NCBI GenBank assembly: GCA_938074135.1
Contig: CALJFL010000038.1
Location: forward strand, 62,001-126,000
Direction: 5' to 3'
Length of the DNA: 64,000 nucleotides
DNA from: an uncultured Halieaceae bacterium
GTDB taxonomy: Bacteria > Pseudomonadota > Gammaproteobacteria > Pseudomonadales > Halieaceae
Shown here: positions 25,874-32,798 of the stretch, one piece after another
Numbering within the stretch: position 1 is the first letter of the stretch
Layout: every line of letters begins with the position of its first letter
Program-made: the position numbers and the translations under genes
Notes under the pieces: model-generated
Seen by the model: the letters and a program-made list of their open reading frames with translations, nothing else
Told to the model about the DNA's origin: nothing
The model's database searches: none

Positions 25874-27400
25874 TCACTTATCCCCAGGCCCCAAATAGAG
25901 CTGGTATGCCGGGTTGTCTGTCTCATCCCAGTAGGGGTAACCAATATCGTCGAGCACGGCACTGAACTGGGAGCGCTCAGATTTTGGCACCTGTACACCG
26001 ACCAGAATGCGACCATAGGCAGCGCCGTGGTTGCGATAGTGGAACATGGAGATATTCCAGCGCTGACCCAGCCCGGACAGGAATTTGAGCAGTGCGCCGG
26101 GCCGCTCCGGGAATTGCACCCGATACACCGCCTCGTCGGCCGCCTGCGGCGCCCTGCCTCCGACCATATAGCGGATATGCAGCTTGGCCATCTCGTTGTG
26201 GGTCAGGTCTTCTGTTTCATAGCCTTTACGCTTCAACTCGCCTCGCAGGACGTCCAGATCATCGCCACCGGGCACAACGGAAAGACCGACAAACACCTGG
26301 GCCTGGTCGTCGTCAGCATAACGATAGTTGAACTCGGTAATATTGCGACGACCGATAGCACCGCAGAACTTACGGAAGCTCCCGGGCTTCTCGGGCACCG
26401 TGACACTGATCACCGCTTCGCGTTGTTCCCCAATCTCGGTGCGCTCGGAAATGTAGCGCAGCCGATCGAAATTGGTATTGGCGCCGCTGACAATTGCCAT
26501 CAGGTGCTGATCCTTGACCCCGGTGGCATCGACGTACTTTTTCAGGCCAGCCAGCGCCAGGGCACCGGCGGGCTCAGCAATGCTGCGGGTATCCTCAAAT
26601 ATATCCTTGATGGCAGCGCACATCTCATCGGTTGACGCGGTAATAACCTCGTCGACGGTATCCTTGATCACGCGAAAGGTTTCCTTGCCGACCTGGGCAA
26701 CCGCACAGCCGTCGGCAAACAGGCCGACCTCGGGCAAGGTCGCGCGGCGACCCTTCTCCAATGCCAGCTTCAGACAGGCTGCATCTTCCGGCTCAACGCC
26801 AATAATCCTTGTTTTTGGCCACACGTAACGCACATAGGCGGCGACACCGGCCAGCAATCCACCACCACCGACGGGCACAAACAGGGCGTCCAACGGCTGC
26901 TGGTGCTGGCGCACAATCTCCATGCCAACAGTGCCCTGGCCGGCTATGACATCGGGGTCGTCAAAGGGGTGCACGAAAACCATACCCTTTTCTGCCACCA
27001 GTTCACTGGCGCAGGCGGAGGCCTCTTCAAAGGTATCGCCATGCAACACGACCTTGGCGCCACGACTGCGGACAGCGTCTACCTTGATTGCGGGCGTTGT
27101 GCGCGGCATCACAATCGTCGCTCTCACCCCCATATGCTGCGCTGCCATCGCCAGGCCCTGGGCATGATTTCCCGCGGAGGCGGCAACCACGCCGCGATCG
27201 CGCTGTTCCTGCGACAGGCGTTGCATCTTGTTGTAGGCCCCTCGCAGCTTGAAAGAAAACACCGGCTGCAAGTCTTCTCGCTTTAGCCAGACCTCGTTGT
27301 CCAACCGGCGAGACATGAGGTAAGCCTTGTCCACAGGCGTCTCCCGGGCAACATCATAAACCCGCGCGTCGAGGATACGCTTTACATAGGACTGCGGCAT
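25874..27400 (-). CDS. ilvA: Threonine dehydratase, biosynthetic
   Basis: PLP enzyme that deaminates threonine to 2-oxobutanoate, the first step of isoleucine synthesis. The 508-aa length and two C-terminal ACT-like regulatory domains (about residues 325-505) mark the isoleucine-feedback-regulated biosynthetic form rather than the short catabolic TdcB type. The PLP lysine is Lys51 in 'SFKLRGAYNKM', and the phosphate loop is 'VGGGGLLAGVA'. The ATG at 27400 gives the family N-terminus; the open frame extends five codons upstream. It diverges from rpiA, as in many gammaproteobacteria. Confidence 0.96.
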   Translation of the reverse strand: MPQSYVKRILDARVYDVARETPVDKAYLMSRRLDNEVWLKREDLQPVFSFKLRGAYNKMQRLSQEQRDRGVVAASAGNHAQGLAMAAQHMGVRATIVMPRTTPAIKVDAVRSRGAKVVLHGDTFEEASACASELVAEKGMVFVHPFDDPDVIAGQGTVGMEIVRQHQQPLDALFVPVGGGGLLAGVAAYVRYVWPKTRIIGVEPEDAACLKLALEKGRRATLPEVGLFADGCAVAQVGKETFRVIKDTVDEVITASTDEMCAAIKDIFEDTRSIAEPAGALALAGLKKYVDATGVKDQHLMAIVSGANTNFDRLRYISERTEIGEQREAVISVTVPEKPGSFRKFCGAIGRRNITEFNYRYADDDQAQVFVGLSVVPGGDDLDVLRGELKRKGYETEDLTHNEMAKLHIRYMVGGRAPQAADEAVYRVQFPERPGALLKFLSGLGQRWNISMFHYRNHGAAYGRILVGVQVPKSERSQFSAVLDDIGYPYWDETDNPAYQLYLGPGDK

Positions 27401-27565
27401 TGACCGGCCCACCACTCAAACTGATAGCAACGGGCAATGGTAATGGACGGGACTGTCATTTACACCCTGCCGGGGTCAGCGATTTCGGTATTATTCGTGA
27501 TCAGGTCACCGCGCTGCCCTATAATGCCCTCTCCCCTACGGCGCTGGCCCACAAGGAAACAAAGA

Positions 27566-28240
27566 ATGAACCAGGACGAGTTAAAACAGGCTGTGGCCGA
27601 TGCCGCGCTAGCTCATATCCGACCGAAGCTTTACGACGATACAGTGCTGGGCATAGGTACCGGGTCTACGGCCAATCTGTTCATCGACAACCTTGGCGCG
27701 CTCAGCGGACAGATCAACGCGACCGTGGCCAGCTCGGAGGCGTCCGCCGAGCGACTACGCAGTCATGGCATTCCGGTGTTCGACCTGAATGCGGTGGACC
27801 AGGTGGACTTTTATATCGACGGGGCGGATGAAACCAACGCGGCCCTACAACTGATCAAAGGTGGTGGCGCCGCCCTCACCCGGGAGAAAATTGTGGCCGC
27901 TGTGGCACGGGAATTCATTTGTATCGCCGATGAAAGCAAGCTGGTTCACACCCTGGGCGCATTTCCCCTGCCGGTCGAGGTGATCCCCATGGCCCGCGGC
28001 CACGTGGCCAGGGAGCTGGTAAAGCTGGGCGGCGACCCCGTGTATCGGGACGGTGTGGTAACCGACAACGGCAACATTATTCTGGATGTCTACAACTTCG
28101 CCATCGCCCAACCGCTGGCGACGGAGGCGAAGATCAACGGCATCACGGGGGTGGTCACCAACGGGCTATTTGCCCTGCGCCCCGCCGACGTGCTGCTGTT
28201 GGGCACAGCTGACGGCGTCAAAACCCTTAGAGCGCAGTAA
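27566..28240 (+). CDS. rpiA: Ribose-5-phosphate isomerase A
   Basis: Interconverts ribose-5-phosphate and ribulose-5-phosphate in the pentose phosphate pathway. The 224-aa protein has '[13 protein letters not shown]' (about 29-41), the catalytic 'DGADETN' (about 81-87) and '[14 protein letters not shown]' (about 94-107). The ATG at 27566 is preceded by 'aagga' at good spacing; the open frame upstream of it is not homologous. The end is 11 bases from the convergent dehydrogenase gene. Confidence 0.97.
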   Translation: MNQDELKQAVADAALAHIRPKLYDDTVLGIGTGSTANLFIDNLGALSGQINATVASSEASAERLRSHGIPVFDLNAVDQVDFYIDGADETNAALQLIKGGGAALTREKIVAAVAREFICIADESKLVHTLGAFPLPVEVIPMARGHVARELVKLGGDPVYRDGVVTDNGNIILDVYNFAIAQPLATEAKINGITGVVTNGLFALRPADVLLLGTADGVKTLRAQ

Positions 28241-28251
28241 ACCCGGGCCGT

Positions 28252-29652
28252 TCAGGCATCGATCACCTTGCCGGGATTCATAATATTAGCCGGGTCGAAC
28301 ACCCGCTTGATCTGTCGCATCAGCTCAATTTCGGTGTCAGAGCGGCTGTAGCCCAGGTAGTCCTTTTTCAACAGGCCTACGCCATGTTCGGCAGAGACAC
28401 TACCGCCATAGCGCTGCACGATATCGAACACCCACTTGCTGACTTCACCACAGCGGCGCTGGAACTCCGCCATATCCAGATCGTCGGGTTTCAACACATT
28501 GAGGTGCACGTTGCCATCACCAATATGACCGAACCAGACGATTTCAAACTCGGGGTACTGCTTTGTCACCACCGCATCGACCTCGGCCAGAAAATCAGGC
28601 ACCCGTGAAACAACGGTGGCGATATCGTTCTTGTAGGGGGTCCAGCGGGAAATCGTTTCGGATATGTCCTCTCGCAGACGCCACAGCGATTCGGCCTGGG
28701 CAACACTCTGACTGACAACACCATCAAGCACCCAACCATTCTCGACACAGCGTTCAAACAACGCCATGGCCGACTCCATGTCCGCGTCGCTGCGTTGTTC
28801 AAATTCAATCAGCGCGTAGAAGTCGGTGGCCGAGTCAAACGGCCGTTGCAATCCCTGATGCTCTACCACCTTCTGCAGAGCCAGCTCGGAGAAAAATTCG
28901 AAGGCATAAAGATCCAGCTCAGCCTGGAACAGAGCCAGCACCTTCATAATGGATGCCATGTCGGGAACACCCAACACCAGCACAGCGAGATCCTGCGGCG
29001 GGCGCGCAAGACGCATCGTTGCCTCCACGACAATGCCCAGCGTGCCTTCGGCGCCAATGGCCAGATGCCTCAGGTCATAGCCCGCATTGTTCTTCACCAG
29101 ACCCCGATTGAGGTCGAGCAACTCGCCCGAGCCGGTCACCAGTTTGAGACCGGCGACCCAGTCGCGCGTCATGCCGTGACGTATCACCTTGATCCCGCCG
29201 GCGTTGGTGGAAATATTGCCGCCGACCTGGCTGGAGCCACTGGAGGCGAAATCCACCGGGTAATATAGTCCCTGCTGCTCGGCGAACTGCTGCAATTGCC
29301 CGGTTACCACTCCCGCGCCACAGCGAACGGTCCTGTCCACCGCATTGAAGTCGTCGATGCTGTTCAGCCGATCGAGAGCCAGCACCAGTTCACCCCGATG
29401 AGCCACCGCGCCAGCACTGAGCCCCGTGCGACCACCGGAAGGCACCAAGGGCAGACGCTCCGAGGCCGCCAGACGGACAATGTCTTGAACCTCTGCAATG
29501 GACCCCGGCAGCACAATTGCGCAGGGGGCCGGCTGATAGACCCTGGTCCAGTCGCTGCCGTAACGCTCCAGCGAATCGGGGTCGGTTAGTACTCTTTCTG
29601 CGCCGACAATGGCTTCCAGGGCAACCCGCAGGGTTGCATTGAAACTGCTCAC
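28252..29652 (-). CDS. FAD-linked D-2-hydroxyglutarate dehydrogenase-like oxidase
   Basis: FAD-binding PCMH-type oxidoreductase of the GlcD/D2HGDH family, 466 aa. FAD-binding motifs are 'PSGGRTGLSAGAV', 'GSSQVGGNISTNAGG' and 'KNNAGYDLRHLAIGAEGTLG'; the C-terminal domain carries 'GHIGDGNVHLN', likely metal and substrate ligands. In Pseudomonas the homologue next to serA was shown to oxidise D-2-hydroxyglutarate made by SerA side activity, and the same neighbourhood here supports that role. I prefer the GTG at 29652, which has ggag eight bases upstream, over the GTG at 29676. Glycolate or D-lactate oxidase activity is the alternative. Confidence 0.85.
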   Translation of the reverse strand: MSSFNATLRVALEAIVGAERVLTDPDSLERYGSDWTRVYQPAPCAIVLPGSIAEVQDIVRLAASERLPLVPSGGRTGLSAGAVAHRGELVLALDRLNSIDDFNAVDRTVRCGAGVVTGQLQQFAEQQGLYYPVDFASSGSSQVGGNISTNAGGIKVIRHGMTRDWVAGLKLVTGSGELLDLNRGLVKNNAGYDLRHLAIGAEGTLGIVVEATMRLARPPQDLAVLVLGVPDMASIMKVLALFQAELDLYAFEFFSELALQKVVEHQGLQRPFDSATDFYALIEFEQRSDADMESAMALFERCVENGWVLDGVVSQSVAQAESLWRLREDISETISRWTPYKNDIATVVSRVPDFLAEVDAVVTKQYPEFEIVWFGHIGDGNVHLNVLKPDDLDMAEFQRRCGEVSKWVFDIVQRYGGSVSAEHGVGLLKKDYLGYSRSDTEIELMRQIKRVFDPANIMNPGKVIDA

Positions 29653-29692
29653 GAAAGGATCTCCGGTAATTTTCACAGGCCCCTGTTTCAGG

Positions 29693-29718
29693 GGGCGCGT
29701 ATGGTACCATACGCGCCC
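29693..29718. promoter_or_regulatory. 26-bp perfect palindrome between dehydrogenase and serA
   Basis: The half-site gggcgcgtatggt is followed directly by its exact reverse complement with no spacer, centred at 29705/29706. It lies 40 bases before the dehydrogenase start and 48 before serA, between divergent genes. This suggests either an operator shared by both promoters or, in RNA, a tight hairpin followed by four T on the serA side. A run of G precedes it and a run of C follows shortly after. Confidence 0.7.
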
Positions 29719-29765
29719 TTTTGACCCCCCGTATTCATCATCAACAACCGGCCCGGAGCACTGGC

Positions 29766-30995
29766 ATGGCGCAGCAGTCGCTGGAAAAATCCAAGATCAA
29801 GTTTTTGCTTCTGGAAGGCATACACCCTTCGGCAGTAGCAACCCTGAAACAGGCTGGCTACAGCAACATCGAGGAACACCCCAAGGCCTTACCCACCGCC
29901 GAGTTAAAAGCCGCCATCGCCGATGCACATTTCGTTGGCCTGCGGTCGCGTACCCAGTTAAATCAAGAGGTGCTGGCCGAGGCCCGAAAGTTAGTGGCGG
30001 TGGGCTGTTTCTGCATCGGCACTAACCAGGTCGACCTGGAAGCCGCGACCCGCCGCGGGGTGGCCGTATTCAACGCGCCCTTCTCCAATACCCGCAGCGT
30101 CGCCGAGCTGGTTCTGGCTGAAGCCATTTTACTTTTACGTGGCATCGCTGAAAAAAATGCCGCTGCCCACCGGGGCCAGTGGCTGAAATCGGCCAGCAAT
30201 TCCTTCGAGATACGGGGCAAAAAACTGGGCATCATCGGCTACGGCAATATCGGTATGCAGTTGGGGGTGCTCGCCGAGGGCCTTGGCATGCAGGTGCAGT
30301 TTTTCGATGTCGTCAACAAGCTACCGCTGGGCAATGCCCGCCAGGTACCCAGTCTCAACCAGCTACTGGCCAGCTCCGACGTCATCAGTCTGCATGTACC
30401 TGAAACCGGTTCCACCCGTAACCTTATCGGGGCGCGGCAGATCGAACAGATGCAGCCCGGAGCGATCGTCATCAATGCCTCTCGCGGCACCGTCGTCGAT
30501 ATCGACGCCCTGGCCGCCGGCCTCGAGTCCGGCCACCTCGGTGGCGCGGGCATCGATGTATTCCCCGTGGAGCCACGCTCCAATGACGACGAGTTCATCT
30601 CGCCCTTACGGCGCTATGACAATACCTTCCTGACACCACATATCGGGGGCAGCACCGTCGAAGCGCAGGAAAACATCGGTATGGAAGTGGCCGAGAAACT
30701 GGCCCGCTACAGTGATAACGGCACCAGCACTTCGTCGGTCAACTTCCCCGAGGTCGCCTTGCCAGAGCACGCAGGGAGCCATCGCTTGCTGCATATTCAC
30801 CATAATGTGCCCGGCGTAATGTCCGCCATCAACGCGGTATTTTCGGAGAACAACCTCAATATCACTGCCCAGTTCCTGCAAACTAATGAACTGCTGGGCT
30901 ACGTGGTCATCGACATCGATGCAGAATACTCCCAAATGGCCCTCGACAAACTGGCCAATATCGATGGCACGATCAGAAGCCGTGTGCTGTTCTAA
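29766..30995 (+). CDS. serA: D-3-phosphoglycerate dehydrogenase
   Basis: Oxidises 3-phosphoglycerate to 3-phosphohydroxypyruvate with NAD+, the committed step of serine synthesis. The 409-aa protein matches the E. coli-type length: substrate domain, Rossmann domain with 'LGIIGYGNIGMQLG', catalytic 'NASRGTVVDID' (Arg) and 'PHIGGST' (His), then a C-terminal ACT domain ('HHNVPGVMSAINAVFSEN') that binds serine for feedback inhibition. The ATG at 29766 gives the expected N-terminus. Its oxidation is coupled in related bacteria to 2-oxoglutarate reduction, whose product the divergent dehydrogenase recycles. Confidence 0.97.
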   Translation: MAQQSLEKSKIKFLLLEGIHPSAVATLKQAGYSNIEEHPKALPTAELKAAIADAHFVGLRSRTQLNQEVLAEARKLVAVGCFCIGTNQVDLEAATRRGVAVFNAPFSNTRSVAELVLAEAILLLRGIAEKNAAAHRGQWLKSASNSFEIRGKKLGIIGYGNIGMQLGVLAEGLGMQVQFFDVVNKLPLGNARQVPSLNQLLASSDVISLHVPETGSTRNLIGARQIEQMQPGAIVINASRGTVVDIDALAAGLESGHLGGAGIDVFPVEPRSNDDEFISPLRRYDNTFLTPHIGGSTVEAQENIGMEVAEKLARYSDNGTSTSSVNFPEVALPEHAGSHRLLHIHHNVPGVMSAINAVFSENNLNITAQFLQTNELLGYVVIDIDAEYSQMALDKLANIDGTIRSRVLF

Positions 30996-31009
30996 AGAAC
31001 CGGGATCCG

Positions 31010-31600
31010 ATGCCTCTCTCCGAGCAGCACAGATCACGGTTTCCAAGGCATAATAAGCACGTGGAAGACGACAAAGACGATTTTCTCAGGGAACTGATAG
31101 CGGAGCACCAAACTCCGCTGGAAAGATATCTGACTCGCAAGCTCGATAACGCCGAGGATGCGGCCGAGGTCGCTCAGGAAGCCTACCTGCGCATCCATCG
31201 GATGGAGCGGCCCCAGGCGCTCGATAACGCCAGGGCGTTTCTGTACCAGGTCGCCAGTAACCTGGCGGTAGATCAGCTCCGGCGCCGCACTTTACATTTC
31301 CGCTTTTTGAAAAGTGAAAAAACCCAACTGCCAGAGGGCGAGACGGCCGACAACAATGCCGCAACCGCCTCACCGGAGCAAATTCTGGCAGCCCGGGAAA
31401 AGCTGACAGCCATGTATCGGGCAGTGGATGAATTGCCTTTCAAGGTAAAACAGGCATTTTTACTGCATCGGCGTAACGGCATGTCCTACACGGAAATCGC
31501 CGAGTCGCTGGACGTGTCTGTCTCCAGCGTGGAGAAATACCTGCTACAGGCTTTAAGACACTGCCGTAAAAGATTGTCAGGACTCTACCCAGATGAATAA
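31010..31600 (+). CDS. ECF sigma factor, FecI-like
   Basis: Extracytoplasmic-function RNA polymerase sigma factor, 196 aa. Region 2 spans about residues 30-85 ('DAAEVAQEAYLRIHRM', 'ARAFLYQVASNLAVDQLRRR') and region 4 about 135-185 ('FLLHRRNGMSYTEIAESL', 'SSVEKYLLQALRHCRKRL'). The wording is that of the FecI group, which is controlled by a FecR-type membrane protein and an outer-membrane receptor, and both follow directly. It begins 15 bases after serA, so some read-through is possible, but functionally it heads the next block. The first 17 residues are poorly conserved, and a later GTG start cannot be excluded. Confidence 0.93.
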   Translation: MPLSEQHRSRFPRHNKHVEDDKDDFLRELIAEHQTPLERYLTRKLDNAEDAAEVAQEAYLRIHRMERPQALDNARAFLYQVASNLAVDQLRRRTLHFRFLKSEKTQLPEGETADNNAATASPEQILAAREKLTAMYRAVDELPFKVKQAFLLHRRNGMSYTEIAESLDVSVSSVEKYLLQALRHCRKRLSGLYPDE

Positions 31601-31740
31601 TTTTATAAACTACGCAACTTATTGTTGCGGAAACACTCTTACTATTCGTTTCATGCTTAAACAGTCACTATAATCAGGTAAGAAGTAGGGTACGACCGGT
31701 GCATGGAAGCCAGGGGACAGCCCCTGAGGTCAACAACAGA

Positions 31741-32715
31741 ATGTATAAAAAAGAAGTAACTTCGACATATGACAGCGACTGCGACCATGCCCTTGGCTGG
31801 ATAACGCGGTTTCGCGCTGACAACGTGTCCGACCAGGATCGGCAGCACTTTTCCCTTTGGTTGGCCGGTGCCCCTGAGCGACGCCGGGCGATGGACGATA
31901 TGCTCGAGCTCTGGGACGACCTGGGCGTGGCACAGGCACTGCCGTTCCCTAACCTCGCCACAGAGCCTGCCGCCAATCAAAGCCATTGGTTCAGCGCAGG
32001 AGCGGCTGCCATCGCTGCCTGCCTCGTCGCTGCCATTGTGCTGTGGCCAGCTACAGCGCCGCAGCCCTATTCGTTGCAAACCGCCTTTGGCGAACAACAG
32101 ACCTTCGATTTACCTGACGGCTCCCGCGTGACACTCAATACCGATAGCCGGATGACGGTCACCTACTCGGAACAGGAAAGGCGCGTCGAGTTGGATGGCG
32201 GCGAAGCGTTTTTCGAAGTATCAGCCAATAAGGCGCGCCCGTTTATAGTCGACGCCGGAGCCGCCGAGGCCACCGTGCTGGGGACGGCGTTTAACGTCTA
32301 TCGTAGCGAGGACCGCACAGCCATTACGGTCACCGAGGGCATCGTTAGGGTAACCGGGCACCACGGCAATCCCCAGCGGCCCGCCAGCGAAGTACTGCGC
32401 GTCGACCAACAGATCATCGCTACCAGCGCCGGCCTCGAAGCGAGTGCCACCGTTGATACCCGACCCCTTGTCTCGTGGCGGGATTGGGAGCTTGTCGCCT
32501 ATGAGATGCGGCTTTACGATCTGGTTAAGGAGCTGGAGCGTTACGACGAACGTCGCATTTTACTGGGCGACCGTGACGTTGCGGCTATGACCGTCTCCGG
32601 TGTTTTCCCCCTCGACGAACCGGATGCGCTGCTGCAGGCTCTGACCCGCGCGCTGGACCTGCAAATTGTCGAACTCGACCAGAGTACCTTGCAGTTGCTG
32701 AAAGCCGTTAATTGA
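31741..32715 (+). CDS. FecR-type anti-sigma regulator
   Basis: Inner-membrane regulator of the preceding sigma factor, 324 aa. An N-terminal cytoplasmic sigma-binding segment ('ALGWITRFRADNVSD', 'WLAGAPERRRAMDDMLELW') is followed by one transmembrane helix (about residues 84-102, 'AIAACLVAAIVLWPA') and a periplasmic FecR domain ('DLPDGSRVTLNTDSRM', 'GTAFNVY', 'VTEGIVRVTG'). The C-terminal part ('MTVSGVFPLDEPDALLQAL') resembles the STN-contacting region of FecR proteins. The 140-base gap before it is AT-rich and could hold a separate promoter. A GTG 14 codons upstream is an alternative start. Confidence 0.92.
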   Translation: MYKKEVTSTYDSDCDHALGWITRFRADNVSDQDRQHFSLWLAGAPERRRAMDDMLELWDDLGVAQALPFPNLATEPAANQSHWFSAGAAAIAACLVAAIVLWPATAPQPYSLQTAFGEQQTFDLPDGSRVTLNTDSRMTVTYSEQERRVELDGGEAFFEVSANKARPFIVDAGAAEATVLGTAFNVYRSEDRTAITVTEGIVRVTGHHGNPQRPASEVLRVDQQIIATSAGLEASATVDTRPLVSWRDWELVAYEMRLYDLVKELERYDERRILLGDRDVAAMTVSGVFPLDEPDALLQALTRALDLQIVELDQSTLQLLKAVN

Positions 32716-32762
32716 GATATAACACTCTCTCACCCACCGAGTAATAAATTTCTTTTTATATC

Positions 32763-32792
32763 AGCAGCTTACGGTTTTAAATCGTAGCTGCT
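32763..32792 (+). promoter_or_regulatory. Hairpin in the leader just before the signalling TBDR
   Basis: Arms agcagct(t)acg (32763-32773) and cgtagctgct (32783-32792) pair with one bulged T around a nine-base AT-rich loop. The right arm ends six bases before the ATG, exactly where a ribosome site should be, and no other Shine-Dalgarno is visible. It could gate translation or be an operator; the function is inference. Confidence 0.5.
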
Positions 32793-32798
32793 ATTGCT

